In this document: piece by piece, positions 34,185 to 44,446 of the stretch
Position numbering within the stretch: the first letter of the stretch is position 1
Layout of the letters: each line of letters begins with the position of its first letter
Assembly (NCBI RefSeq): GCF_002849695.1
Contig: NZ_CP018937.1
Span: forward strand, 186,001-250,000
Direction of reading: 5' to 3'
Length of the DNA stretch: 64,000 bases
Origin: Bacteroides fragilis
GTDB lineage: Bacteria > Bacteroidota > Bacteroidia > Bacteroidales > Bacteroidaceae
Made by a program: the position numbers and the translations under genes
The notes under the pieces: generated by a model
Told to the model about the DNA's origin: nothing
The model's input: the letters and a program-made list of their open reading frames with translations, nothing else
The model's database searches: none

Positions 34185-35447
34185 ATGAACACTAAAATTT
34201 GTGTAATAGGATTGGGATATGTGGGCTTGCCTTTGGCCAGATTATTTTCAACAAAGTATAAAACGGTCGGTTTTGATATGAATCAGAATAGGGTTGAAGA
34301 GTTGATGACCGGACATGACGCTACATTAGAGGTGAGTGATGAATTGTTACAATCTGCTATTCTCAATGGGCTTAAGTGTACTGCAAATATTGATGATATT
34401 AAGGATTGCAATTTTTATGTGGTTGCTGTTCCTACCCCTGTTGATGAGAATAATAATCCGGATTTGAGTCCGTTGATTGGAGCAAGCACTACTGTTGGTA
34501 AAGTCATTTCAAAAGGGGATATTGTTGTTTATGAATCAACAGTATATCCTGGAGTTACGGAAGAAAGCTGTATACCTATTGTAGAAAAGACCTCAGGTCT
34601 AAAATTTAATTTAGATTTTTTTGCAGGGTATTCTCCTGAGCGTATTAATCCGGGTGATAAGTTACATACAGTAGAGCATATTAAGAAAGTGACTTCAGGG
34701 TCAACTCCAGAGATAGGTCTTAAGGTAAATGAAATATATGCCTCTGTTATTGCAGCAGGTACCCATTTAGCTCCTAGCATCAAGGTAGCAGAGGCGGCTA
34801 AGGTAATAGAAAATTCGCAACGTGATATTAATATTGCATTTGTAAATGAACTGTCTAAGATATTTAATAAAATGGATATTGATACACTTGATGTATTAGA
34901 AGCAGCTGGTACTAAATGGAATTTTTTGAATTTCCGTCCCGGTTTAGTTGGTGGTCATTGTATTGGCGTAGATCCATACTACTTAGCCCAATGTGCTCAG
35001 CGTTATGGGTATAATCCTGAGATTATCTTGGCAGGTCGACGTATGAATGATAGTATGGGAGAATATATAGCAAATGAAACCGTTAAATTAATGTTGAAGA
35101 AAGGAATACAGGTTTTAAATTCTGAACTTTTGATTTTAGGTTTTACATTTAAAGAAAATTGTCCGGATGTACGTAATACGAAAGTTGTAGATATTTATAG
35201 GGCTTTAAAAGAGTATAATATTCAAATAACGGTATATGATCCTTGGGTAAATCCAGATGTCGCTAAGTATGAATATGGCATTGAAGTAATAAAAACGTTG
35301 CCAGATCATAATTTTGATGCCATTGTACTGTCTGTTGCTCATAATGTGTTTCAAGATTTGGATATTTCTTCTTTATTAAAAGAAAATCATGTCATTTTTG
35401 ATGTAAAATGTATACTTGATAAAACACAAGTTGACGGAAGATTATAA
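34185..35447 (+). CDS. UDP-N-acetylhexosamine 6-dehydrogenase (WbpO/TviB-like)
   Basis: A 420-aa NAD-dependent nucleotide-sugar dehydrogenase oxidising C6 of UDP-GlcNAc/GalNAc to the uronic acid. The NAD-binding GLGYVGLPLARLFS, catalytic-Cys region VGGHCIGVDPYYLA and C-terminal UDP-binding domain FKENCPDVRNTK are all present. It pairs with the upstream epimerase. Its stop overlaps the next start as TAATG. Confidence 0.92.
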   Translation: MNTKICVIGLGYVGLPLARLFSTKYKTVGFDMNQNRVEELMTGHDATLEVSDELLQSAILNGLKCTANIDDIKDCNFYVVAVPTPVDENNNPDLSPLIGASTTVGKVISKGDIVVYESTVYPGVTEESCIPIVEKTSGLKFNLDFFAGYSPERINPGDKLHTVEHIKKVTSGSTPEIGLKVNEIYASVIAAGTHLAPSIKVAEAAKVIENSQRDINIAFVNELSKIFNKMDIDTLDVLEAAGTKWNFLNFRPGLVGGHCIGVDPYYLAQCAQRYGYNPEIILAGRRMNDSMGEYIANETVKLMLKKGIQVLNSELLILGFTFKENCPDVRNTKVVDIYRALKEYNIQITVYDPWVNPDVAKYEYGIEVIKTLPDHNFDAIVLSVAHNVFQDLDISSLLKENHVIFDVKCILDKTQVDGRL

Positions 35448-36454
35448 TGAAAATAGCTTTTCATCATCGTCCGGGTTCATTTAGTGATCGCTGGATTGAA
35501 TATTGCAAAGACAATCAAATTGCTTACAAACTGGTTAATGCTTATGACAGTGATATAATACAACAGGTTGCTGATTGTGATGCTTTTATGTGGCATCATA
35601 GTCATGTGGATTATCGTGATACTCTTTTTGCTAAACAATTGCTTTATTCTTTGCAACTTTCTGGAAAAAAAGTATTTCCGGATTTTATGACAGGCTGGCA
35701 TTTTGATGATAAAGTAGGACAGAAATATCTTTTTGAAGCTATTAAGGCACCTTTAGTTCAATCGTATGTGTTTTATACGAAGGAAGAGGCTTTAGAGTGG
35801 GCTAAAAGTACTATTTTCCCTAAAGTGTTTAAGCTCCGTGGAGGGGCTGGAGCAGCAAATGTGAAGTTAATACGTACAAAACGAGATGCCATCCGACTAA
35901 TTCATAAGGCTTTTGGTAAAGGATTTCAGCAGTTTGATAGATGGGGATATTTTAGGGAACGTTATCGACGATGGAGGACAGGAGAAGATTCTTTTGTCGG
36001 AGTGGTTAAAGGATTAGCTCGTTTGGTTATTTCTACTGAATTTTCAAAATTTCATTCTCCGGAAAAGGGATATATATATATTCAGGACTTTGTACCCAAT
36101 AATGATACTGATACGCGTATAGTAGTAGTTGGTGATAAAATTATAGGTGAAAGAAGAGGGGTTCGGGAGGGAGATTTTAGAGCATCCGGATCACATATCC
36201 TTCTGCCTGATCATAAATCTGTTGACGTAAGATGCGTTGATATTGCTTATAAAATTTCCAAACGTCTGAATTTACAGATTGGGGTTTTTGATTTTATTCA
36301 TAATGATAAAAATGAACCGTTGATTGTTGAAGTCAGCTATGGAACAGATCCTGACTATACAGAATGTGAAGGTTATTGGAATCCAAAATTGGAATTTACT
36401 TCATGTAAGATAGATTTACCGTGTTTGATAATGTTGAATTTTTTAAAACAGTAA
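35447..36454 (+). CDS. RimK-like ATP-grasp ligase
   Basis: A 335-aa ATP-grasp protein. A small N-terminal domain (MWHHSHVDYRDTLFAKQLL) precedes the ATP-grasp core: FPKVFKLRGGAGAANVKLI, IQDFVPNNDTDTRIVVVG, ERRGVREGDFRASGS, and the metal-binding FDFIHNDKNEPLIVEVSYG. Such enzymes form amide or peptide bonds via acyl-phosphates. In this setting it may attach an amino acid to a uronic-acid carboxyl (inference). Translationally coupled to the dehydrogenase. Confidence 0.82.
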   Translation: MKIAFHHRPGSFSDRWIEYCKDNQIAYKLVNAYDSDIIQQVADCDAFMWHHSHVDYRDTLFAKQLLYSLQLSGKKVFPDFMTGWHFDDKVGQKYLFEAIKAPLVQSYVFYTKEEALEWAKSTIFPKVFKLRGGAGAANVKLIRTKRDAIRLIHKAFGKGFQQFDRWGYFRERYRRWRTGEDSFVGVVKGLARLVISTEFSKFHSPEKGYIYIQDFVPNNDTDTRIVVVGDKIIGERRGVREGDFRASGSHILLPDHKSVDVRCVDIAYKISKRLNLQIGVFDFIHNDKNEPLIVEVSYGTDPDYTECEGYWNPKLEFTSCKIDLPCLIMLNFLKQ

Positions 36455-36487
36455 ATTGCTATATGAACGTATAATATAAATATATTT

Positions 36488-37621
36488 ATGAAATTGCTTA
36501 TTTGTGGAGATTATGTACCATGTAATAGAACTGTATCGTTAAATGATAAAATAGATGTAATTTCTATTTTTAATGATTTCTTACCGTATATCCAAGAATC
36601 TGATTATACGATTGTTAATCTGGAAGCACCTATTATTGATAATTTGGCGAGTGGATCAAGAATAAAGAAGACTGGGCCGAACTTAAGAGCAAATAAAAGT
36701 ACGATTGAAACTTTATATAAGGCTGGAGTTAATGTAGTGTCATTGGCTAATAATCATTTTAGAGATTATGGAGATGAAGGTGTTAAAAGTACTTTGGAAC
36801 TCTGTCGTTTATTTAACATAAACACGGTTGGTGGCGGACTAAATATAGAAGCTGCTGCAAAACCCTTAATTTTGAATGTAGGGAAAGATCGAAATATTGG
36901 AATCCTAAATATTTGTGAAAATGAATATTCTATTGCGGGTGTTCAATTTGGAGGAGCTAATCCATTTGATTTAATAAATAACTATTATCAAATTAGGGAA
37001 TTAAGAGCAAAGGTTGATTATTTGTTTCTCATTTACCATGGTGGCCACGAAGGGTACCAGTTGCCTAATCCGAGTATGAAAAAAAATTTTCATTATTTTA
37101 TTGATTTAGGTGTGGACGCTGTGGTTTGTCATCATGCTCATTGTTATAGTGGATATGAGATATATCAAAACAAGCCTATTTTTTATGGATTAGGGAATTT
37201 CTCTTTTGACGAAAATAACCCTATATTTTCTATTTGGAATGAAGGGTTTGCAGTGCAGTTTGATATAAGTGCTGACATTCAGTTTAAGATTATACCTTAC
37301 ATGCAAGGGGGTATTATTCCTGGTATTAAATTGTTAAATAGAAAGGAGCAAGAAAATTTCGATAAACATATTACTGTACTTAATGAAATTATAAGCTCTG
37401 ATGACTTGTTGCAACAAAATTTTGATTTTTGGGGAGCTAATCATGCAAAAATGTATTTTTCTATGTTAGATTCCAATAATACAAATCGCATATATTCAAA
37501 ATTGTATGATCTTGGATTCATTCCTAGATTGAAGGATAAGTATTTAAGGTTGTTGTTGAATTTAATCAGATGTGAATCGCATAGAAATGTGATAATCAAT
37601 ATATTAGAAAAATGGGGATAG
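36488..37621 (+). CDS. CapA-like metallophosphatase-fold protein
   Basis: A 377-aa PgsA/CapA-family protein. The motifs GDYVPCNR (D8), VNLEAPI, SLANNHFRDYG, YHGGHEGYQ, HHAHCYSGYE and GLGNFSFDEN follow the metallophosphatase order. Unlike classic CapA it has no N-terminal membrane anchor, so it is probably cytoplasmic. It follows the ATP-grasp gene and overlaps the next gene by 10 nt. Precise reaction unknown. Confidence 0.82.
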   Translation: MKLLICGDYVPCNRTVSLNDKIDVISIFNDFLPYIQESDYTIVNLEAPIIDNLASGSRIKKTGPNLRANKSTIETLYKAGVNVVSLANNHFRDYGDEGVKSTLELCRLFNINTVGGGLNIEAAAKPLILNVGKDRNIGILNICENEYSIAGVQFGGANPFDLINNYYQIRELRAKVDYLFLIYHGGHEGYQLPNPSMKKNFHYFIDLGVDAVVCHHAHCYSGYEIYQNKPIFYGLGNFSFDENNPIFSIWNEGFAVQFDISADIQFKIIPYMQGGIIPGIKLLNRKEQENFDKHITVLNEIISSDDLLQQNFDFWGANHAKMYFSMLDSNNTNRIYSKLYDLGFIPRLKDKYLRLLLNLIRCESHRNVIINILEKWG

Positions 37622-38730
37622 CTAAAATTTGGAATAGTTTAGAGAGTAGAATTAAAACCCATTATTATCAGAAGCAAGATTTTTCTTTAAATCGTCATAT
37701 TATTGTCATAGAATCTGATGATTGGGGTGCGGTACGTATGCCGTCAAAAGATGTTTATAATAACCTTAAAAGTAAATTAAACTTTTCTGCTTGTCATTAT
37801 TGTACAAATGATTCAATATTAGAGAAAGATGACCTAGAGCTACTTTGTGAAGTTTTGGGGACTGTAAAAGATATTAATGGGAATTACGCAAAGATTACCA
37901 CTAACTTTGTGACTTCAAATCCTGATTTTGAGAGAATAAAAAAAGATGGTTTCCAAAAGTATTATAATGAAAGTATTTTATTGACATATGAGAAATATGA
38001 AAATATAGCTTTTTCTAATATACAAAAAGCCATTAATGATAATTATATCTATCCTCAATTGCATGGTAGGGAGCATTTGAATGTTAAGCGTTGGATGGCT
38101 TTGTTACAATCTGGTAATAGTGATTTTCGTTTGGCTTTTGAAAGTGGAATGTATGGTTTAAGTACGACAGTGACAAATACGGAACATGACTCTGTGATGG
38201 CTGCTTTTGATTCTCATCTAATAAATCAAAATATACTATCAGATGCTGTTGGGCAATTTGAGGCTATATTTGGCTTTAAATCTAAGTCATTTATTGCTCC
38301 TAATTATTGTTGGAATAGAGATGTGGAAGATGTTTTGTCTTTGAACGGTGTTGAATATATTCAGGGAGCAAGGGCTCAGGTTTGTAAAAGTAGTAAAGAA
38401 AATAATATTTTTCATTATATAGGGCAAGTTAATCATCGTAATCAGATTTATTTGGTTAGAAATGTGGTTTTTGAGCCTTCTTCTGATTTGCATAAAGATT
38501 GGCTTAATGAATGCAAAAGACAGATAGAAATATGTTTAAAAAAAGGTAATCCAATTATAATCAGTTCCCATAGGGTAAATTTTGTAGGTCGAATAAATAA
38601 AAAGAATAGGGATAATTCACTTCGGCAATTATTGGAACTATTAAAATGGGTTTCATTAAAGTGGCCAGATGTTGAGTTTATGAGTTCAGATGAATTGGGT
38701 GAGGTTATTCGAAATAATAAAATAAAATAA
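37612..38730 (+). CDS. NodB-like polysaccharide deacetylase-fold protein
   Basis: A 372-aa protein. VIESDDWGAVRMP (paired Asp), QLHGREH (metal-binding His pair), FIAPNYCW and IISSHRVNF recall the NodB/CE4 deacetylase motifs. No signal peptide, so any deacetylation would be on a cytoplasmic lipid-linked or nucleotide-linked glycan. It starts within the CapA-like gene. Activity not certain. Confidence 0.7.
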   Translation: MGIAKIWNSLESRIKTHYYQKQDFSLNRHIIVIESDDWGAVRMPSKDVYNNLKSKLNFSACHYCTNDSILEKDDLELLCEVLGTVKDINGNYAKITTNFVTSNPDFERIKKDGFQKYYNESILLTYEKYENIAFSNIQKAINDNYIYPQLHGREHLNVKRWMALLQSGNSDFRLAFESGMYGLSTTVTNTEHDSVMAAFDSHLINQNILSDAVGQFEAIFGFKSKSFIAPNYCWNRDVEDVLSLNGVEYIQGARAQVCKSSKENNIFHYIGQVNHRNQIYLVRNVVFEPSSDLHKDWLNECKRQIEICLKKGNPIIISSHRVNFVGRINKKNRDNSLRQLLELLKWVSLKWPDVEFMSSDELGEVIRNNKIK

Positions 38731-38734
38731 TATT

Positions 38735-39988
38735 ATGTCAAAGATTGCGATTATTGGTGGGGGGATCTCGGGTCTCTCCATGGCTAATTTGTTGCAAAAA
38801 AGTAATCATGTTACAGTATTTGAAAGAGACTCTAAACCTGGTGGTTTGATAAAATGTGAAGTTGTTAATGGAAATTTATATCATACGGTAGGTGGCCATG
38901 TCTTTAATTCGAAACGGAAAGATGTGTTAAATTGGTTTTGGTCTTTTTTTGATTGTAAAAAGGACTTTGTTTCTGCTATTCGTAATGCCACCATTTCAAT
39001 GCCTGAGTATGGAAATATTGGCTATCCGATAGAGAATCATTTGTATCAGTTACCCAAAGAGGTAAGTAGTAGTATCATTAAGGAGTTAGTAGAAAGAAGG
39101 AAGATTCCCAAAATGGATTTGAATAACTTTGAAATGTTTTTGCAAGACCAATTTGGAACGATATTATATGAGATGTATTTCCGTTCTTATAATGAGAAAA
39201 TATGGAAAAAATCATTAAATAAAATACCGTTATCATGGCTTGAAGATAAACTACCAATGCCTACAGTGGAGGATATTATGCTAAATAATATTTATAGAGT
39301 AGAGGAACAAAAGATGGTACATAGTTCTTTCTTTTATGCTAAGAAAAATGGATCCCAATTTTTAGCAGATGTATTGGCTAAGCATATAGGCATTAAATAT
39401 AATACAGAAGTAATGAGCCTTGAGAAAGATAAAGGTAAATGGATTGTAAATGGTGAATGTTTTGATAAAATTATTTTCTGTGGAAATATAAAACAGTTAC
39501 CAGCTTTGGTTAATGATTCATTTGAACTTACTGATGGAATGCGTTTGGCTATCAAAGATTTAGAATATCATGGGACTACCTCTGTTTTTTGCAAAATAGA
39601 TAAGAATCCATATAGTTGGATATATATGCCAAGTAGAGAATATCTGTCGCATCGTATTATTTGTACAGGTAACTTTTCTCAATTTAATAATGTTGATAGA
39701 GAAAGTCTAACAGCAACAGTGGAATTTACAGATTATCTAGCAGAGAATGAAATCAGAGAAAATTTATTAAAAATTCCATATAATCCACAATATATTACAC
39801 ATAAATATACAGAGTATACTTATCCTATTCAGACAGATAAGACCAGAGAAATGATAAACAGCTTGAAAAGAATTTTGAAATTGCAAAATATTTATTTACT
39901 GGGTCGATTCGCTGAATGGGAATATTATAATATGGATGCGGCTATTGGGGCAGCTATAGACCTTTACAATAATAATTTTAGAAACTAG
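38735..39988 (+). CDS. FAD-dependent oxidoreductase, UDP-galactopyranose mutase-like
   Basis: A 417-aa flavoprotein. The N-terminal dinucleotide-binding IIGGGISGLSMANLL and acidic strand end VFERDSKPGGLIK, then TVGGHVFNSKRKDVLNWFW, resemble the GGH motif region of UDP-galactopyranose mutases. The later SWIYMPSREYLSHRIICTGNFSQFN also fits the mutase pattern. The C-terminal FAD-binding LLGRFAEWEYYNMDAAIGAA is present. Could be a mutase making a furanose sugar or another sugar-nucleotide oxidoreductase. Confidence 0.75.
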   Translation: MSKIAIIGGGISGLSMANLLQKSNHVTVFERDSKPGGLIKCEVVNGNLYHTVGGHVFNSKRKDVLNWFWSFFDCKKDFVSAIRNATISMPEYGNIGYPIENHLYQLPKEVSSSIIKELVERRKIPKMDLNNFEMFLQDQFGTILYEMYFRSYNEKIWKKSLNKIPLSWLEDKLPMPTVEDIMLNNIYRVEEQKMVHSSFFYAKKNGSQFLADVLAKHIGIKYNTEVMSLEKDKGKWIVNGECFDKIIFCGNIKQLPALVNDSFELTDGMRLAIKDLEYHGTTSVFCKIDKNPYSWIYMPSREYLSHRIICTGNFSQFNNVDRESLTATVEFTDYLAENEIRENLLKIPYNPQYITHKYTEYTYPIQTDKTREMINSLKRILKLQNIYLLGRFAEWEYYNMDAAIGAAIDLYNNNFRN

Positions 39989-40007
39989 TTTTTTATCATT
40001 TGAAATA

Positions 40008-41201
40008 ATGAAATGTAGTAATAAATCTGTTGTTTATGTTTCTACATCACCGTTCCCAAATGGTTTTGCTGCGACTAATCATATTATTTTTCATGCAAGG
40101 GGACTCCTTGCTGCCGGAGTTAATTGTGAATGCATTACTGTAAATAGGACCGAGTCTTTGGAGAATATAAAAAATGATACTGCGACAGGAAATCATAAAG
40201 GAATTTCTTTTTCTTACATAGGGAAGAAAACTATTAGAGCTAAGAATTGCTATAAAGCTAAATTACATGATCTGATTGATGGTTTATTAACTGTTGCTTT
40301 TTGTTTCAAAAAAGCTCATAAAAATGTATCATTTATAATTTTTGGACCTTCTTTTCTTTTGTCTTTAGGATGTATTATAGCTGTAAAAATGAAAAAAGGA
40401 AAGATTTATCTTGAATTAGGAGAGCACCCATACGCTGTATCTCGTAGTAAAATGGAATTTATAAATAGTTTTTTGGAAATCCATTTACTATACCGTCTTT
40501 ATTCTGGATTTATTGGTATTTCTGAAAATCTAATTGATTTTGCAAAAAGATATGCTTCAAAGAAAGCTCGTTTTATAAAAATACCAATAATGTTGGATGC
40601 AGAGTTATTTGACACTAGTAAAAAAGTAGACAAGAAACTCTATATTTATAATGCAGGAAGCAATTCTGAAAATAAAGATGGTATGATTAGTACATTAACC
40701 GCTTTTGGTGAGGCTCTACCTTTTATTGATAAAAATATTGATTTTTATTTGTCAGGACCCAAGTCACCTGTGCATGATGATTTAATTGGGATCATTGAAA
40801 AATACAAGATGCAAGATAGGGTACATATTTTAGGTGTAATTCCTTATGAAGAAGTTGTTAAATACCAAGAAGAAGCTGCACTAGCTATTATTAACAAAAA
40901 TGATAATTTGCAGAATAGATATTGCTTTGCGACGAAAATGGGTAATATCTTTGCCAGTGAAACAGCTGTGATAACAACTACTGTAGGTGAGGCTAACAAT
41001 TACTTGAAAGATGGGGTTAATGCTTATATTGTGGAACCTCATAATCCTTTGCTTATTCGTGACAAAATTATTCAAGCTTTTAAAAATCCGGATGAAAGAA
41101 CCAGAATCGCAAAAATGGGCAAGCAAATGGCATTCAAAGAATTTGATTATCTTTATCATGGGAAAAGACTCGCTGTTTTTTTGTGTAATGGCAATGATTA
41201 A
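40008..41201 (+). CDS. Glycosyltransferase, GT4-like
   Basis: A 397-aa GT-B fold enzyme. N-terminal VVYVSTSPFPNGFAATNHI with acceptor-side features, and a C-terminal half with NAGSNSENKDGMISTL, VHILGVIPYEEVVKYQEEA and TKMGNIFASETAVITT in the order of GT4 proteins, though the usual E-x7-E is degenerate. Probably adds one sugar to the capsule repeat unit on undecaprenyl-PP. Donor unknown. Confidence 0.82.
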   Translation: MKCSNKSVVYVSTSPFPNGFAATNHIIFHARGLLAAGVNCECITVNRTESLENIKNDTATGNHKGISFSYIGKKTIRAKNCYKAKLHDLIDGLLTVAFCFKKAHKNVSFIIFGPSFLLSLGCIIAVKMKKGKIYLELGEHPYAVSRSKMEFINSFLEIHLLYRLYSGFIGISENLIDFAKRYASKKARFIKIPIMLDAELFDTSKKVDKKLYIYNAGSNSENKDGMISTLTAFGEALPFIDKNIDFYLSGPKSPVHDDLIGIIEKYKMQDRVHILGVIPYEEVVKYQEEAALAIINKNDNLQNRYCFATKMGNIFASETAVITTTVGEANNYLKDGVNAYIVEPHNPLLIRDKIIQAFKNPDERTRIAKMGKQMAFKEFDYLYHGKRLAVFLCNGND

Positions 41202-41204
41202 GTA

Positions 41205-42602
41205 ATGAAAGAGCTACTAACAAATTTTTTTGCTTACGGATTTGCTATTTCACTTGACAAGCTATTAGCGTTTTTACTTATTCCAATATATGCGAGCAAA
41301 CTTTCGGTAGATGAGTTTGGTGTCATTGATCTGATACAAACAATTATTGGAATTGTTTCCATATTTGCTTTTTTACAATTAGAAACCTCTTTGCAACGCT
41401 ATTATTTTGAATATGAAGGGGAAAAGAAAAAGGAGTATGTGTTTACAATATATATTTCTGTGATTATATTATCTATTCTTTTGTCTGTTTTAATAGGTTT
41501 ATTTTCACGTATTTTGGCGACACATATTTGTGGTGATGCAAATTATTATAAATATTTGATTATTGCTGCTATTCAAATTCCATTTTCATGCTCTGCAACT
41601 TTATCATCAATTATTTTACGATATGAGAAAAAGAATAAGCTATTCACTTTTTCGATTCTTCTTAGGTCAATACTATTAATGACATTTATATTTGTGTTTT
41701 TTTATATCATAGATTGGGGTATGAAGGGATATTTTAGTGCGTCTCTACTTGCATCTTGCATTTCTTCCATTATCACATTCTTATTGATTAAAAACAGTTT
41801 TGCGTGTTCTTTTCGGAGAAAATTATTGGTTAAAAGTCTACAATATGCATTACCTCAAGTGCCTGCAAGAGTTGGAGTTATAGCGAATACTTATGCAAAT
41901 AGATTTATGATATTAAATTATATGACAACATATAGTATCGGGATCTTTTCTATGGCTTTAAAGTTTGGCTCTATTATGACTCTTTTTGAAAGTACTTTTT
42001 CGATGGCCTGGAATCAATATCTTTTTAGAATTGTGACAGAGGAAAAGCAAAAGATAATGGTTGTACATATGTTAGAAGTTGTTGTTCCCATAATCTTTAT
42101 GATTGCTTTGAGTATAGGACTATTTTCTCACGAAATAATATATTATTTCGCAGATCCTAAATATATTGAATCATCAAAATATATAGTTTGTATCAGTTTC
42201 TCGATTAGCTTATTGAGTGTTTCTACAGTTATGCAGACTGGCCCAAAAGTATTATCTAAAACCCAATATTTGTCTTATTCATTTTTTATATCGTGCGTTA
42301 CTAATCTTATTCTTTTATTTTTGTTGACTAAAGAATATCAATTGTTAGGTGTTGTATGGGCAATGATTATAGCAAATTCTATACTTGTTATAAGTAGTTG
42401 GTACTTTTCGAATAAAATCTATCCTATTAGGTTTAAGTTACCATTGCTTTTGGTAGAATACGTTTTTGGAATTATGATTTGTTCATATCTCTGTTTTGAT
42501 GATAGAGAACTGGTATGTAGGATTATATTAGAGATAGTTATGATTGCTTTCTATCTTTTTTTATTATGGAGGGCAGTAAATAGATATAGAAGAAGTTGTT
42601 GA
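41205..42602 (+). CDS. wzx: Wzx-type repeat-unit flippase
   Basis: A 465-aa polytopic inner-membrane protein with about 12-14 hydrophobic segments, of the MOP/polysaccharide-transporter superfamily (N-terminal FFAYGFAISLDKLLAFLLIPIY, cytoplasmic-loop LQLETSLQRYYFEY). Moves the lipid-linked repeat unit across the inner membrane in Wzy-dependent capsule synthesis. Only 3 nt from the preceding transferase gene. The symbol is used for the role, not for close sequence identity. Confidence 0.88.
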   Translation: MKELLTNFFAYGFAISLDKLLAFLLIPIYASKLSVDEFGVIDLIQTIIGIVSIFAFLQLETSLQRYYFEYEGEKKKEYVFTIYISVIILSILLSVLIGLFSRILATHICGDANYYKYLIIAAIQIPFSCSATLSSIILRYEKKNKLFTFSILLRSILLMTFIFVFFYIIDWGMKGYFSASLLASCISSIITFLLIKNSFACSFRRKLLVKSLQYALPQVPARVGVIANTYANRFMILNYMTTYSIGIFSMALKFGSIMTLFESTFSMAWNQYLFRIVTEEKQKIMVVHMLEVVVPIIFMIALSIGLFSHEIIYYFADPKYIESSKYIVCISFSISLLSVSTVMQTGPKVLSKTQYLSYSFFISCVTNLILLFLLTKEYQLLGVVWAMIIANSILVISSWYFSNKIYPIRFKLPLLLVEYVFGIMICSYLCFDDRELVCRIILEIVMIAFYLFLLWRAVNRYRRSC

Positions 42603-42632
42603 TTCTTTTTGTATAATTATAATTTTATTAGA

Positions 42633-43145
42633 ATGAAATTGGCTGTTTTTGCGAGGAAGGTTAAAAATTTTCCTCTATGGCTACAAGGAAGGTTATGCTG
42701 GTATTTCCAAACAATAGCCCGCTTTTCTCCTTTGTTTTCTTTTTTAGGTTTACGTCCTTTTCTATGGAGGTTATGTGGATGTAATTTAGGTAAAAACGTT
42801 TCTATCGGTTGGGATGTCTATTTTGATGTTGGTAATGCCAAATTAATAACTATAGAAGATGATGTTTGGATTGCAAGTAGAGCTCTTCTGTTATGCCATC
42901 GAAGGGATATGTCTCTGTATTATAGGGATGAACGGTATAAAAATGTACCGCATTTGCATCTGCCTATCGTGCTGAAGAAAGGATGTTGTGTGAGTATGAG
43001 TGCTATTATAATGCCTGGTGTTACTATTGGTGAGGGAGCCGTAGTAGGAGCTGGTTCTTTAGTTACTAAGGATGTGCCAGCATGGACGGTCGCTGCAGGA
43101 ACACCGGCAAAAGTTATAAAAGAGTTAAAGAAACGTGGTAGCTGA
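42633..43145 (+). CDS. Left-handed beta-helix acyltransferase (CysE/WcaF-like)
   Basis: A 170-aa hexapeptide-repeat O-acetyltransferase. An aromatic-rich N-terminal helix region precedes the LbH coil (CNLGKNVSIGWDVYFDVGNAK...; GVTIGEGAVVGAGSLVTKDV, ending GTPAKVIKELK). Probably O-acetylates a capsule sugar. The ATG at 42633 is chosen over a TTG at 42609. The 3' end overlaps the Wzy-like gene by 11 nt. Confidence 0.85.
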   Translation: MKLAVFARKVKNFPLWLQGRLCWYFQTIARFSPLFSFLGLRPFLWRLCGCNLGKNVSIGWDVYFDVGNAKLITIEDDVWIASRALLLCHRRDMSLYYRDERYKNVPHLHLPIVLKKGCCVSMSAIIMPGVTIGEGAVVGAGSLVTKDVPAWTVAAGTPAKVIKELKKRGS

Positions 43146-44445
43146 TTTTTTTACAATTATAGTATTATATCTATTCTTTATTTTATCTTGTTTTTGTATA
43201 TCATATCTTATTTTTGATACAATAGCACAGAGGAAAAGTGCATTAAAAATATTTTTTCTTTCTTCTTTTTTATATTTTCTTTTTTCTTTTTTTGCGTACT
43301 GGGCTTATACAGTGAACAATAATTGCTTTTTTCAATATCCAGATCAGGATAATTTTTATGAAATGAGTCAATATTTAGGGGAATTACCTAATGTAAAGTC
43401 TATTTTTGATGATTGTTTCACTAATCAAGTTTATCGTCTTTTAACAGAAAATCAAGGAGCGTATTTTTATTCGGGTTTACTTTCTTATGTAGCTAATCAT
43501 TATTTGGGAGGCAATAATGTTCTTTTTCAAATTTTGAATGTTTCTTTTTTAGCAGCATTAATACCTGTTTTCGTATTTCGTATATTACTTTCTTTCGTTT
43601 CTATTAGAAGAGCTTTTTTAAGTTCAGTTGTCTTTATTTTTTGCTCTTATGTCTTTTATTATTCTCCTTGGATATTGAGAGATATACATATCGCATTACT
43701 ATATTCTATTGGCTTGTCTATATTGTATACTCCTTTTAAAGTTTATCGTTTATTACTATTATGCATTTTATCATTTATTACATTTTATTTTAGGGCAGAA
43801 CATGGATTATTCATGCTTTTTATGCCATTACTTTATGTGTACGAACAAACTAAAAAAAATAAAATAGTTCATTATAGTCTTATAGGTATAAGTATCATAA
43901 TAATAATGGGATTAAGTATCATAATTATCCCAGAAATAATGGCTATCCAAAAGACTCTGAATAGTTATCAAGAATTTACGCAAGATGCAGCGGAAGAGGG
44001 TGGGCTGGGGAAATATATTTATAGATTGCCTATGGGGCTGAAAGAGTTGGTAGCCGTGTTGTACTCTCAAATGTCTCCTTTTCCTTCATGGGGAGGAATC
44101 GCTAATGCTAAAAATTTTCCTCAATTAATCATAGGTCTAGTACAAATTATAGCTCCAGCATTTTGGTTTATAGTATGGTTTTGTGTTATTCAGATCCTTC
44201 GTTGTAAGGATTATCGTAATTTACTACCCAATATTCTTATTCTTTCCGGATTTGCATTTTTGGCTTTTTTAGTAGCTAATTCAAGTAATATCAATCCGCG
44301 TAGACTGATTTGTATGTATCCTGTCTTCTATATTTTTTATGTTATAGCAAAGGAGAATTATCCTTTTTATATGGCAAAGAACATGAAAAGAGGAGTCGGC
44401 ATTTACTTTATATTGTGTATTGTATATTTATTCATAAAACTATAA
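43135..44445 (+). CDS. Wzy-like O-antigen/capsule polymerase candidate
   Basis: A 436-aa polytopic membrane protein with about 11-12 hydrophobic segments and a large periplasmic loop (about 60-130). It starts with GTG inside the end of the acyltransferase gene. Wzy proteins lack sequence motifs; the assignment rests on topology, the adjacent flippase and glycosyltransferases, and the absence of any other polymerase candidate in the locus. Confidence 0.7.
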   Translation: MVADFFTIIVLYLFFILSCFCISYLIFDTIAQRKSALKIFFLSSFLYFLFSFFAYWAYTVNNNCFFQYPDQDNFYEMSQYLGELPNVKSIFDDCFTNQVYRLLTENQGAYFYSGLLSYVANHYLGGNNVLFQILNVSFLAALIPVFVFRILLSFVSIRRAFLSSVVFIFCSYVFYYSPWILRDIHIALLYSIGLSILYTPFKVYRLLLLCILSFITFYFRAEHGLFMLFMPLLYVYEQTKKNKIVHYSLIGISIIIIMGLSIIIIPEIMAIQKTLNSYQEFTQDAAEEGGLGKYIYRLPMGLKELVAVLYSQMSPFPSWGGIANAKNFPQLIIGLVQIIAPAFWFIVWFCVIQILRCKDYRNLLPNILILSGFAFLAFLVANSSNINPRRLICMYPVFYIFYVIAKENYPFYMAKNMKRGVGIYFILCIVYLFIKL

Positions 44446-44446
44446 A

